From NCBI RefSeq assembly GCF_035515035.1, contig NZ_DATJCA010000041.1, forward strand, positions 5,410 through 69,409: a stretch of DNA of 64,000 nucleotides, given 5' to 3'. Below are positions 34,858-44,377 of this stretch, one piece after another (within the stretch, counting starts at the first letter, position 1; every line of letters begins with the position of its first letter). Source of the DNA: Gelidibacter sp035515035 (GTDB lineage Bacteria > Bacteroidota > Bacteroidia > Flavobacteriales > Flavobacteriaceae). The notes beneath the pieces were generated by a model. The model was not told where the DNA came from. It saw nothing but the letters and a program-made list of their open reading frames with translations, and did no database searches. The position numbers were made by a program, and so were the translations under genes.

Positions 34858-37158
34858 ATGCTCAAAAAAGCACTTGCTGTCGCCTTAATTATTTTAGCGA
34901 TTTATTGGAGTTATTTCGCTTTACTGCCGACTAAAATTTCCGATTTAAATACCAAACCCACCGCTTTTTCCTCTGAACGTGCTCTTGTTCATCTAAAAAA
35001 CATATCTGAAAAACCACACTATGTGGGATCTGAAGAACATGAAGTGGTCAAAAACTATCTCGTCAAAGCGTTGAACGATTTAGGTCTAGAAACTCAAATT
35101 CAAGAAGGGTATAGCCAAAATAAGAAATGGGGAAGCATTGTCAAACCTAAAAACATATTAACGCGCATAAAGGGCAGGGACAATTCCAAAGCCTTGATGC
35201 TGCTCACACATTACGATAGCAAATCGCACGCGTCCTATGGGGCAAGTGATGCGGGTTCTGGTGTGGTCACTATTTTAGAAGGCATCCGCGCATTTTTGAG
35301 CGAGGGAAAAACACCTAAAAACGATATCATCATCCTTTTCTCTGACGCCGAAGAATTAGGATTGAATGGCGCCGATATTTTCGTCAATCAGCACCCATGG
35401 GCAAAAGACGTAGGTCTTGTCCTAAATTTTGAAGCGCGTGGAAGCGGAGGCCCGAGCTATATGTTGATTGAAACCAACGGCGGCAATCAAAACCTGATCA
35501 ATGGTTTTATAGCAGCAAATCCTGATTACCCTGTAGCCAATTCCCTGGCCTATAGCATCTATAAAATGTTGCCCAACGATACGGATCTCACCTATTTCCG
35601 GGAAGATGGCGATATAGATGGCTTGAATTTTGCCTTTATTGATGATCATTTTGATTACCATACCGCTTTAGACTCTTACGACCGATTGGACAGAAACACT
35701 CTCGAACATCAAGGCAGTTATTTCATGCCACTACTCGCGTATTTCTCAGAAGCCGACCTCAGCAGTTTAAAAAGTGATAAAGATTCGGTCTATTTTAATG
35801 TCCCACTTTTCAAAATGATCAGTTATTCCAATTCCTGGATAGTACCGATGCTCATTTTTGCAATCCTCATATTTCTTGCCTTAGTATTTTATGGCATTAA
35901 AAAGAGACGCTTAAATTCCAAACACATGGCTTTGGCTTTCCTTCCAGGGATAGCTGCCTTACTCATCAACGGCATTATAGGCTATTTTGGATGGAAATTA
36001 CTTCTGGTCATCTATCCGCAATACGTAGAAATCCTTCATGGCTTTCCTTACAATGGGCACCTTTATATCTGGGCTTTTGCATTGTTGTCCACAGCCGTAT
36101 GCATGTGGCTTTACAACAAAGTTTATAAACCGGAAAACACTGCAAGTTTAGCGGTTCCGCCATTGATATTATGGCTCATAATTTGCGCCGTTGTAGCATT
36201 TAAACTTGAAGGTGCCAGTTTTTTTATCATTCCTGTGTATTTTGGATTGATCAGTCTTTTTGTTTTGATCCGGCAAAAACGTCCCGACATTCTGTTGATG
36301 ACTTTTTTGCACTTTCCGCTTTTAATGATCATGTCGCCATTTATCAAAATGTTCCCGGTAGGGTTGGGACTAAAAACCATTATCGCTTCAACACTTTTGA
36401 TCTCCATTATGTTTTCTCTATGTATTACGGTTTTTGGATTTTCACGCTACAAAAACCGATGGGCTTACATTCTTTTTATCGCTGCTTTCGGATTCTTTAT
36501 TGCCGCACATACAACATCAGATTTTAATGAAGAACGTCCAAAGCCAAACAGTCTTGTTTATTTGTATGACGCCGATAAAGACACGGCACTTTGGGCAACC
36601 TATGACCAAACTCTAGATGATTGGACCAAAGCCTACCTAACGGATGAGCCAGACGTTTTTGACGTTTCCAATATCAGCTTTGACAGTAAATATGGGACAA
36701 AGTTATCTTACAGTAAAAAAGCCGATCTCAAGCCTCTTAAAAAACCTTACGTGGACAAGCAGAAGGATACGATTATTGGTGATGTGAGACATCTTCAAAT
36801 TTTCGTTTCCCCACAACGCGCCGTAAACACTTTAGAGTTTTATTCCGATGATTCGAACAAATTCCTAAGCTTTAATATCAACGGATTGGAAATCGCAAAA
36901 AACAAAGATGAGACGCATGTTTTTACCCATCGCATTAAAAATAGATTGTTCAGTTATGTGGTTACCGATCATAAAAACATAGAACTGAACTTTAGTGTTC
37001 CTGCATCCCAAAAAACAACTTTCGACATTTTTGAGGTTTCTTTCGATTTGATCGATAATGATTTGTTTAAAATTCCAAAACGTCCAAAAACAATGATTTC
37101 GAAACCATTTGTTTTAAATGACGCTATAATCATTAAGAAAACTATATCGGTTGAATAA
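34858..37158 (+). CDS. M28 family membrane-anchored peptidase
   Basis: Protein of 766 residues. One N-terminal membrane segment (residues 5-25) puts the peptidase domain outside the cytoplasm. Zinc ligands are visible in LLTHYDSKSHASYGASDAGS (H118, D120 and the bridging Asp), ILFSDAEELGLNGADIF with the catalytic Glu pair, and FIDDHFDYHTALDSYDRLD with the distal His. The C-terminal half has about eight membrane segments followed by a periplasmic beta-rich end. The design resembles Fxna/ERMP1-like M28 peptidases. It overlaps the next gene by 8 nt, which suggests coupling. Confidence 0.9.
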   Translation: MLKKALAVALIILAIYWSYFALLPTKISDLNTKPTAFSSERALVHLKNISEKPHYVGSEEHEVVKNYLVKALNDLGLETQIQEGYSQNKKWGSIVKPKNILTRIKGRDNSKALMLLTHYDSKSHASYGASDAGSGVVTILEGIRAFLSEGKTPKNDIIILFSDAEELGLNGADIFVNQHPWAKDVGLVLNFEARGSGGPSYMLIETNGGNQNLINGFIAANPDYPVANSLAYSIYKMLPNDTDLTYFREDGDIDGLNFAFIDDHFDYHTALDSYDRLDRNTLEHQGSYFMPLLAYFSEADLSSLKSDKDSVYFNVPLFKMISYSNSWIVPMLIFAILIFLALVFYGIKKRRLNSKHMALAFLPGIAALLINGIIGYFGWKLLLVIYPQYVEILHGFPYNGHLYIWAFALLSTAVCMWLYNKVYKPENTASLAVPPLILWLIICAVVAFKLEGASFFIIPVYFGLISLFVLIRQKRPDILLMTFLHFPLLMIMSPFIKMFPVGLGLKTIIASTLLISIMFSLCITVFGFSRYKNRWAYILFIAAFGFFIAAHTTSDFNEERPKPNSLVYLYDADKDTALWATYDQTLDDWTKAYLTDEPDVFDVSNISFDSKYGTKLSYSKKADLKPLKKPYVDKQKDTIIGDVRHLQIFVSPQRAVNTLEFYSDDSNKFLSFNINGLEIAKNKDETHVFTHRIKNRLFSYVVTDHKNIELNFSVPASQKTTFDIFEVSFDLIDNDLFKIPKRPKTMISKPFVLNDAIIIKKTISVE

Positions 37159-37960
37159 ACATATCAGCATTATTGGTTGTGGTTGGTTAGGATTGCCGCT
37201 TGCCACGGAGCTGCTTAAAAGTGGCCATTTCGTAAAAGGATCAACAACTTCTGTGGACAAAGTGGCCCTTTTGAAAAATGCAGGCATCCGTCCGTTCCTG
37301 ATTTCTATTTCTGACGTTGGCATCACAGGACCCATAGAAGAATTTTTGAAAGACAGCGAGATTCTTGTCATCAACATTCCTCCAGGTCTAAGAAAAAATC
37401 CCGATGCAAATTTTGTAAAACAGATGGATTTTCTTTGTAAGCACATTGAAACTTCCACCGTTAAACAGGTGCTTTATGTGAGTTCAACTTCGGTATATGA
37501 AGACGTTGCAAAACTGTCCTTTATTACAGAGGAAAGTCCAACAGATGGTCAATCGGCAGCTGCAAAACAACTCATCGCTGCCGAACAGATTTTTAAAACC
37601 AATCCTAATTTTGAAACAACAATTTTGAGGTTTGCCGGTCTGATTGGCGATGATCGTAATCCCGCAAAATTTCTGTCTGGAAAGAATAACATTAAAGATC
37701 CTGAAGGTCCTGTCAATTTAATCCATCAAAAAGATGCTATTGGCCTTATTAAAGCCATCATCAACAACCAACATTGGAACACCGATTTTAATGCTGCGTC
37801 TCCACAACACCCAACAAGAAAAGCGTATTACACCTCACTTTGTATAATTGAAAACTTACCCATTCCGCAATTTGAGGATTCAGGACCAAGTCTCGGAAAA
37901 ATCATTTCCAGCGAGAAAGTAGAGCGGATTTTGAAATATGGCTTTCAGCACCATCTGTAA
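37151..37960 (+). CDS. NAD(P)-binding epimerase-like protein (YeeZ group)
   Basis: Protein of 269 residues starting with TTG inside the end of the M28 gene. The Rossmann motif is ISIIGCGWLGLPLATELL near residue 5. VLYVSSTSVYEDV and QLIAAEQIFKTNPNFETTIL follow, matching the extended SDR layout with a serine/tyrosine site in degenerate form. The usual YxxxK pair is not evident, as in YeeZ proteins, which are predicted NAD-dependent epimerases of unknown substrate. The 8-nt overlap with the peptidase indicates shared translation. Confidence 0.78.
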   Translation: MNKHISIIGCGWLGLPLATELLKSGHFVKGSTTSVDKVALLKNAGIRPFLISISDVGITGPIEEFLKDSEILVINIPPGLRKNPDANFVKQMDFLCKHIETSTVKQVLYVSSTSVYEDVAKLSFITEESPTDGQSAAAKQLIAAEQIFKTNPNFETTILRFAGLIGDDRNPAKFLSGKNNIKDPEGPVNLIHQKDAIGLIKAIINNQHWNTDFNAASPQHPTRKAYYTSLCIIENLPIPQFEDSGPSLGKIISSEKVERILKYGFQHHL

Positions 37961-38062
37961 CAATTAATAAGCTTTTAAGAGTTTATTTTATTAATTTTTA
38001 TAGATTTGGCGCAATTAACTAAATAACCGCCTGATTTAAAGGCACGAATATCTAATTTGAAA

Positions 38063-38752
38063 ATGAAAAAACTAATACTACTTGTGGTTGTGATGAGTTC
38101 TTTAAACGTCGCTGCCCAAACAAAGACAGAACTTCAAAAGCACTTTGAAAAGTACTACCAACAAATGAAAAAGCAAGGTGATGTTCAAGGTGTCATCAAT
38201 GCAATGACCCACTTGGATGTTATGGCACCTAGCCAAGCGAGAAAAGATACTCTGGCTTATATTTATGTTTCTGAAGGCCGAAACATGGAAGCGCTCAACA
38301 CTATTGGTATCGAATCAAGTGGTACAGATTCTGACTTGAATACTGAAATTAAGGCTATTGCATTAAACGCTTTGGGCGAACGTGCACGGGCTTTGGAATT
38401 TTATCAAAAACTATATAAAAAACAAGCCAGCCCAGTATTGGCCTATGAAATAGCTGATTTGCTATTGCAAACAGGTGATCTAGCCGGAGCCCAAGAAAAA
38501 GTTGAATACGGTTTGGCAAATGTAACGGATGAAATGAGACGCACGTTTTATGAAACACAGCAACCTTATCAAACGTCTCTCAGAGCCGGATTTCTCTATT
38601 TAAAAGCCATTCTCACCTATACCCAAGATAAGGACGCCAATCAGGAAGTTGCTATAGCCACTCTCAATCGTGCTCTTGCCATTGACCCTAATTTCAATTT
38701 GGCAAGAATCAGTAAGGAAGCATTACTATCCCGCAAGAAAGGGGAAGATTAA
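38063..38752 (+). CDS. Exported TPR-repeat protein
   Basis: The start ATG at 38063 gives a signal peptide (MKKLILLVVVMSSLNVAAQ); a TTG lies two codons upstream. It has 229 residues. The rest is alpha-helical with TPR-like units, for example RARALEFYQKLYKKQASPVL, LAYEIADLLLQTGDLAGAQE and ATLNRALAIDPNFNLARISK. It is expected to be a periplasmic scaffold. The gene has its own upstream gap and a strong terminator, so it is likely a single-gene unit. Confidence 0.8.
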   Translation: MKKLILLVVVMSSLNVAAQTKTELQKHFEKYYQQMKKQGDVQGVINAMTHLDVMAPSQARKDTLAYIYVSEGRNMEALNTIGIESSGTDSDLNTEIKAIALNALGERARALEFYQKLYKKQASPVLAYEIADLLLQTGDLAGAQEKVEYGLANVTDEMRRTFYETQQPYQTSLRAGFLYLKAILTYTQDKDANQEVAIATLNRALAIDPNFNLARISKEALLSRKKGED

Positions 38753-38785
38753 CACCCTTTTAAGCCAGTTTAAAACACCTTTAAA

Positions 38786-38820
38786 TAAAAAAGCAGCCTC
38801 ATCTAGAAGCTGCTTTTTTG
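38786..38820. terminator. Bidirectional terminator
   Basis: AAAAAGCAGC (38788-38797 region) pairs with GCTGCTTTTTT (38808-38819) around an 11-base loop. A-run and T-run on the two flanks let it serve the TPR gene on the plus strand and the M13 peptidase gene on the minus strand. Confidence 0.75.
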
Positions 38821-38841
38821 TTTATAATCGTATTCAGAATA

Positions 38842-40908
38842 CTACCAAATTCTCACACGTTTTTCAGGTGCCAAATACATGGGATCACCTTCCTTAATAT
38901 CAAAAGCTTCATAAAACGCATCAATGTTTTTTAAAGGCTGCGTCGCTCTTTGAATTCCTGGGGAATGCGGATCTGTTTTGATTTGGGTTCTTAAAGCATC
39001 TTCTCGAGATAAAGTTCTCCAAACTGTAGCCCAACTCATGAAGAAACGTTGTTCTGGAGTAAATCCGTCAATATTTTCAGGACGTCCATGTTTCTTAAAG
39101 TGTAATTGTAACCCATCATAAGCCCCAAGCACACCACCAAGGTCACCAATATTTTCACCTAAAGTAAATTTACCATTGATAAAAACACTGTCCAGGACCT
39201 CAATACCGCTGTACTGTTCGGCCAAGGCATCGGCACGTTTGGTAAACTCTTCCAAATCATGTTCTGTCCACCAATTTTTCAAATTCCCGTCGCCATCAAA
39301 TCGAGCGCCGGAATCATCAAAAGCATGAGATATCTCATGTCCGATTACCGCACCAATACCGCCATAATTCACGGCAGCATCAGCAGTATAATTGTAAAAA
39401 GGAGGTTGTAAAATAGCGGCTGGAAATACAATCTCGTTGTTACGCGGATTGAAATAAGCATTCACCGTTTGTGGTGCCATTCCCCATCGCTTTCTATCCA
39501 CTGGCTCATTGATTTCTGAGAAATTTTTCTCTCTTGCCCATTTACTAACAGCCCTCATATTCTCAGCGTAAGTGTTGCCTTCTTTTATTTGAAGATTTGA
39601 ATAATCTTCCCACTCATCAGGATAGGCAATCTTAACCGTGAATTTATCCAACTTTTCAATTGCTTTTTCCTTGGTTTCTTCAGTCATCCAATCCAATTTC
39701 TTAATTCTATTTTGGAAGGCTTCAATAACGTCAGCAATCATCTCTTCAGCTTTAGCTTTAGCTTCTGGTGGAAACTTAGCTTCTACGTACAATTTCCCGA
39801 TAGCTTCACCAATAGAACCATCAACGGTTCCTAAGGCGCGCTCCTCGGCTGGACGTTGTTTTTGTACACCATTAAGGGTCTTTGCATAAAAATCCCAATT
39901 GGCTTTTTCGATTTCGGTAGATAAATAATTTGCAGACCCATTAAGCGTATTCCAAACCATTAAAGTTTTAATATCTTCAATAGGGGTTTGTTTTAGGAAT
40001 TTTTGCAATGAGGCCATATATTTTGGTTGCATGATATTTAAAGTATCGATCTTTTTATCGATGCCTAAATCGTCAACCAATTTTTGCCAATCTAAGGCCG
40101 GTGTCATTTTTTGAAGGTCAGAAAAAGCTACTGGATTGTTATAATTCCGTGCATCTCTCATGGCTACTTTATCCAATCTTGGCTCAGCCAATTTTGTTTC
40201 CATTGCCAATATTTTTTTAGCAGCAGCTTGTGCTTTTGCTTCATCATAATCGATAAACTGAAGCATTCTGGCAATATGATCAACATATTGTTGTCGGATC
40301 TCTTTTGATTTGGCATCTTGGTCCAAATAGTAATCTCTTTGCAATCCAAGACCACCTGGATAGATCCAAGCCATATTCATGCTACTGTTATTAAGATTTG
40401 GTGACGCCCCAAGACCTGCAAAAGGTGCTCCTACCCCATCAACAGTGGCGTAAACCGTTTGCATGTCATTCAGGTTTTTGATGCCTTCAATAGCTTCCAA
40501 TAATGGTTTGATGGGTTCAATACCCGCCTCGTTTCTCGCTACGGAGTCCAACTCACTTTGAAAAAGCAACAAGGCTTTCTTTTGGTCGGTACCGTCGGCA
40601 TAAGTGCCTAATTCATGAGCATTTCTTACAATGTCCAGAACGTCTTGACGAGTTTCTTTTCTCAGAACTCCAAAACCACCCCAGCGGGTTTCATCATCAG
40701 GAATGGTGGTGTTTTTTGCCCAGTTCCCGTTGACATAATTGTAGAAATCGTCTTTTGGACTCACAGTGGTGTCCATATTTTCAAGTACGATTCCAGGAAT
40801 TTTTTTTTCTGCCATGACGGTCTCCTTTTTAGGTTCTTCTTTACAACCAACAATGGTTATAAAGACTAAACCGGTAGTTGCCAATGCATACTTAAGATTG
40901 GTTTTCAT
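38842..40908 (-). CDS. M13 family metallopeptidase (PepO/neprilysin-like), exported lipoprotein
   Basis: Protein of 688 residues. The N-terminus has a lipoprotein-type signal ending in cysteine 22 (TGLVFITIVGC). The zinc motif HEISH is at residues 524-528, in GAVIGHEISHAFDDSGARFD, and the downstream ENIGDLGGV supplies the third ligand. The N-A-Y-F/Y substrate motif (TVNAYFNPRNNEIVFPAAIL) is present. The C-terminus ends in CPYRVW-like form (KRVRIW), as usual. It cleaves oligopeptides in the periplasm or on the surface. Length is normal. Confidence 0.94.
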   Translation of the reverse strand: MKTNLKYALATTGLVFITIVGCKEEPKKETVMAEKKIPGIVLENMDTTVSPKDDFYNYVNGNWAKNTTIPDDETRWGGFGVLRKETRQDVLDIVRNAHELGTYADGTDQKKALLLFQSELDSVARNEAGIEPIKPLLEAIEGIKNLNDMQTVYATVDGVGAPFAGLGASPNLNNSSMNMAWIYPGGLGLQRDYYLDQDAKSKEIRQQYVDHIARMLQFIDYDEAKAQAAAKKILAMETKLAEPRLDKVAMRDARNYNNPVAFSDLQKMTPALDWQKLVDDLGIDKKIDTLNIMQPKYMASLQKFLKQTPIEDIKTLMVWNTLNGSANYLSTEIEKANWDFYAKTLNGVQKQRPAEERALGTVDGSIGEAIGKLYVEAKFPPEAKAKAEEMIADVIEAFQNRIKKLDWMTEETKEKAIEKLDKFTVKIAYPDEWEDYSNLQIKEGNTYAENMRAVSKWAREKNFSEINEPVDRKRWGMAPQTVNAYFNPRNNEIVFPAAILQPPFYNYTADAAVNYGGIGAVIGHEISHAFDDSGARFDGDGNLKNWWTEHDLEEFTKRADALAEQYSGIEVLDSVFINGKFTLGENIGDLGGVLGAYDGLQLHFKKHGRPENIDGFTPEQRFFMSWATVWRTLSREDALRTQIKTDPHSPGIQRATQPLKNIDAFYEAFDIKEGDPMYLAPEKRVRIW

Positions 40909-41233
40909 AGTGTTTAAATATTTAATTTGACTAAAATTAGTTATTAATAGGAAGCTTGTTCATCGTAATTGTTACATCTTAACAAAATATTAAGAAAAAC
41001 CGGTAGATTGTAAAAAAGTCCAAACTCAAATTCCAAATTCCAAGTTTCTCGTTTCTGTTGTTTCTTGATTAAAGTTTCCAACTTCCGAAAAAGCTGTGGA
41101 CGGACAGACCGGTTTCTTAAGCGGCGCGCATTCATTAACTTTGGCCAGCCTGAGTTGCTCCAAACCTCGGAACTGCACAATCACCATTAATTTCCAATCC
41201 CTAATGCCTAATGCCCCACCAACAACATATCAG
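40909..41233. other. 325-nt gap with low-complexity filler
   Basis: No gene is supported here. The middle has AACTCAAATTCCAAATTCCAA (41023-41043 region) and CCTAATGCCTAATGCC (near 41198-41213), both imperfect short tandem units like those of other gaps in this window. Open frames on both strands have no recognisable protein features. Confidence 0.5.
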
Positions 41234-41755
41234 CTACTCTGGTCTCACGGGCAATTGAATCTGCTGTGCTTCCTTTTCAAACTTTTTATTTATTTGAAGT
41301 ATGAGATTGACATTTGCTACCAGCAATTCCTTAATGCTTTCCATAAGATCTTTTTTCTTAATATTATCTAGATTGGCAAGGTCTTGTAGCCTTAACAATG
41401 TGGTTTCCAAAACGGTCATGCGCGAACGAATTGCCGGTGTTGTCACTGCAGGAGGTTGTTCTGCCTTCAATTCTAAAATGAACTCCTCCATGATTTTTTT
41501 CTCGACCTTAAAAAAAGTGAGATTCCCGTTTTTTAGAAGATCAATTTGCTCTTGTAGATCCTGAAATTTCTGCCAATCCAACACAGCCTGCTGGCTATCT
41601 GCACTTAATATATAATCTGTATAGTTTAATTTTGCAATATCCTCTGCGGTAATAACATAGGCCTTCTCCTGATTTTCAATAGCCGTTGGGTCAACTTTTG
41701 GTTCAGATTTACAGCCTATAAAAATTAAAACACTTAGTAAAAAGAGTTGTTTCAT
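41234..41755 (-). CDS. Small lipoprotein of unknown function
   Basis: Protein of 173 residues. The lipobox LIFIGC puts the lipid on cysteine 15. The remainder is mainly helical and coiled-coil-like (FQDLQEQIDLLKNGNLTFFK, RMTVLETTLLRLQDLANLDN) with a basic amphipathic end. No family is recognised. It is divergent from the hybrid kinase gene, so its promoter region overlaps with that of the kinase; a role in the same sensing system is possible but unsupported. Confidence 0.65.
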   Translation of the reverse strand: MKQLFLLSVLIFIGCKSEPKVDPTAIENQEKAYVITAEDIAKLNYTDYILSADSQQAVLDWQKFQDLQEQIDLLKNGNLTFFKVEKKIMEEFILELKAEQPPAVTTPAIRSRMTVLETTLLRLQDLANLDNIKKKDLMESIKELLVANVNLILQINKKFEKEAQQIQLPVRPE

Positions 41756-41883
41756 ACCACAAGGAAATTTTTAAAATAGATGATTAGAGTTCAAATATAA
41801 TTAAACTAAAGGGATCTGCATTTATTGTTAATTCAATCCTTAATTCAACCAATAGTGTTTTTTTCGAGATAAATCAGTTGTAA

Positions 41884-41899
41884 TGGCACCACCATTGAC
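41884..41899 (+). promoter_or_regulatory. Sigma54-like site upstream of the hybrid kinase
   Basis: TGGCAC (41884-41889), 5 nt, TTGAC (41895-41899). It keeps the GG and spacing of the -24/-12 consensus TGGCAC-N5-TTGCW but has GA in place of GC at -12. It ends 33 nt before the kinase ATG. A chance match cannot be excluded. Confidence 0.35.
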
Positions 41900-41932
41900 G
41901 GACATTTTTTATCTTGCCTCACCGTTTCAAAT

Positions 41933-44377
41933 ATGTTTATGAGATCATCTAACAGAAAAATTACTTTTAAGGTGCTTTTCGGATATATCGCTCTTGGAGT
42001 TTTAGCAGCAATTTCCGGGTGGTTGGTCTTTACTGAATTGGGAAATTTTACCGCAACCCAAACTGACGATTTAAAGGAGCGCCATAAACTCATCAAAATA
42101 AGTGGCCTGGTAGCGGATATCTATGAGAACGAAAGTTTGGCGCGAGCGGCACTTCAGCTCAATACTACGGAAAAATTCAACGCCTATATTTCTCAAAATG
42201 ACAGCCTGATTACGACTATCGACACCTTGCGTGTTTTGGTAAATAACGAATATCAGAAGGCACTACTGGACAGTGTCAAAGTTATTTTTGATAAAAAGCA
42301 GCAAGATCTCAACGAATTGCGACGGCTTAAAGACAATAACACCTCCGAAAAATCGATTGAACAGACCATCAATAAACTTAAAACCATTGATCCTATTCTA
42401 GGAAAATTGACTTTAGAGGATTATGTGGAAAACCCAACGGAAGTCAATCCGAAAGTAAAAGAGATTTTGGAAGGTTGGATTCAATTTTCAAACGAATCTA
42501 AAGCAAAAGATTCCGTGAGTAAGGTAGATCAAAAGCAGATAGATTCAATCGTTACAACGTCACGGAACATGCTCCGCAAAATTCAGCAGGAAGTTGCTTT
42601 GCAGAGACAATCGTTGATGGTTAAAGAACGCGAATTAGTTGAAAACGATTTAAATACCTCACGGCAATTACGCAATTTACTGCGCACTCTAGAACGTGAG
42701 ATGGTGGCCTCTTCCCAAAGCATCATAGCCCAACGTCAAAAAGCTTTAGATCGTGGCACCAGCATTATATATTTGGCCGCCATCATCAGTTTTATCTTAG
42801 TAGTCATCTTCTCCATCCTTATTTTGAACGATTTTTGGAAAAGCCAGGAATATCGTGATGAACTCGAAAAATCAAATGCCTATACCAATTCGCTCTTAAA
42901 AAGCAGGGAGCAATTGATCAATATGGTGAGCCATGATTTAAGATCGCCATTGAGCACCATTTCAGGCTATAGCGCATTGCTGCAAAAAACTGCCCAAAAC
43001 ACAAGAGAAGGTAATTATCTGGACCATATTAAAAATGCCTCCACTTACATGAGCCAATTGGTCGATGATCTTCTGGAGTTTTCAAAATTGGAAGATGGCC
43101 ATATCACCATAGAAAGTATCCCTTTTAATCTTAAAACTGTTTTAGACGAAACCAGCACCAACATCAAAGCAATATATTCCGACAAACCTATTGCACTGCT
43201 TGTCAAACATGACCCAGCATTGGACATCACTATTGTTTCTGATCCTTTTAGAATTAAGCAGGTACTTTATAACCTCATCGGAAATGCATACAAATTTACC
43301 GAAGAAGGCAGCATTAGCATAACTACCAAACTACATTCAACAAACAATAAGTACAGCGTAAGCATTACCATTACTGATACTGGAATTGGGATTAGCAAAG
43401 AAAAACAAAAGGATATCTTTAATGCCTTCACCCAAGTCAATCAAAGCAGTAACACCAAGCATTCTGGTTTTGGCCTTGGGTTGGCCATTTCAAAAAAATT
43501 AGTCAATTTATTAAAAGGCAGATTGACCTTGAACAGCATCCCAGGAAAAGGGAGCACTTTTGAAATTTCGTTCCCGATAAAGCTTTCTTACGAAGAAGTG
43601 GAAGAAAAACCAAACATCCCAGAAGCCTCCCATTTTAAACTAAAAGCAATTGTTGTGGACGATGATGCGTCCCTACGACAGCTTATCGCAGATATATTAG
43701 AACAGCATCAAGTGGTCACCTATACTTTTGAAGATGCCAAAGCTGCTCTTTCGGCTTTGAAAGATCTGACCTTCGATTTCATCATAACAGACATTCAATT
43801 GCCAAAAATGAATGGCTTCCATTTTATGGAAACCGTCAAACAATTGCCGTTTTATAAGCAACAGCCCATTATTGCAATGACCGGAAGAATGGATATCAAT
43901 ACCGAAAACTATATTGACAGCGGGTTTTCAAAAGTGGTTTATAAACCTTTTGAGGCCCATATTTGGTTTGATATTTTAAGTGAGCTTTTTCCCGAGAGCA
44001 TTACAAAACCCGAAGAAGATATCAAAAAGACGACTTATCGTTCGGACTATTTTGACACGAATTCCATCGCTGGTTTCTTAAATTATGACGAAGAAGCCCT
44101 TAAATCGTTGTTGGAAATATTCTTAAAGGACACCAAAAAACATATGTCCGAATTAAGACAGGCACAACAACAAAATGACCTTAAAACCATTAACAATCTG
44201 AGCCACAGAATGCTGACCATGTTCAAGCAATTAAACGCGAAAACGGTCGTTCCACATTTAGAAGTTTTAGAACATATATCCGTGGTGGATCATCAAATTC
44301 TGGACACTTTGGAAATAGAGCTCAAGGCTTTTTACGAAGACATGCAAGCGTACATTACTCCAAATTATACTCCTTAA
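41933..44377 (+). CDS. Hybrid histidine kinase with receiver and Hpt domains
   Basis: Protein of 814 residues. Two membrane segments (about 15-35 and 282-303) enclose a periplasmic, coiled-coil-rich sensor of about 245 residues with no known name. Then come HisKA (MVSHDLRSPLSTISGY, His334), HATPase (FRIKQVLYNLIGNAYKF and SGFGLGLAISKKLV), and a receiver domain (AIVVDDDASLRQL, ITDIQLPKMNG, phospho-Asp620). A C-terminal Hpt domain follows, with LSHRMLTMFKQL (His758). This is a complete internal phosphorelay, and the Hpt could pass phosphate to a separate regulator. The NtrC-type gene converges on it and the two coding ends overlap by 23 nt. ATGs at 41933 and 41939 are both possible. Confidence 0.93.
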   Translation: MFMRSSNRKITFKVLFGYIALGVLAAISGWLVFTELGNFTATQTDDLKERHKLIKISGLVADIYENESLARAALQLNTTEKFNAYISQNDSLITTIDTLRVLVNNEYQKALLDSVKVIFDKKQQDLNELRRLKDNNTSEKSIEQTINKLKTIDPILGKLTLEDYVENPTEVNPKVKEILEGWIQFSNESKAKDSVSKVDQKQIDSIVTTSRNMLRKIQQEVALQRQSLMVKERELVENDLNTSRQLRNLLRTLEREMVASSQSIIAQRQKALDRGTSIIYLAAIISFILVVIFSILILNDFWKSQEYRDELEKSNAYTNSLLKSREQLINMVSHDLRSPLSTISGYSALLQKTAQNTREGNYLDHIKNASTYMSQLVDDLLEFSKLEDGHITIESIPFNLKTVLDETSTNIKAIYSDKPIALLVKHDPALDITIVSDPFRIKQVLYNLIGNAYKFTEEGSISITTKLHSTNNKYSVSITITDTGIGISKEKQKDIFNAFTQVNQSSNTKHSGFGLGLAISKKLVNLLKGRLTLNSIPGKGSTFEISFPIKLSYEEVEEKPNIPEASHFKLKAIVVDDDASLRQLIADILEQHQVVTYTFEDAKAALSALKDLTFDFIITDIQLPKMNGFHFMETVKQLPFYKQQPIIAMTGRMDINTENYIDSGFSKVVYKPFEAHIWFDILSELFPESITKPEEDIKKTTYRSDYFDTNSIAGFLNYDEEALKSLLEIFLKDTKKHMSELRQAQQQNDLKTINNLSHRMLTMFKQLNAKTVVPHLEVLEHISVVDHQILDTLEIELKAFYEDMQAYITPNYTP

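Noticed and set aside
41096..41371. Plus-strand frame of 91 codons near 41.2 kb
   Set aside because: It overlaps the lipoprotein gene on the other strand and low-complexity filler; no recognisable protein sequence.
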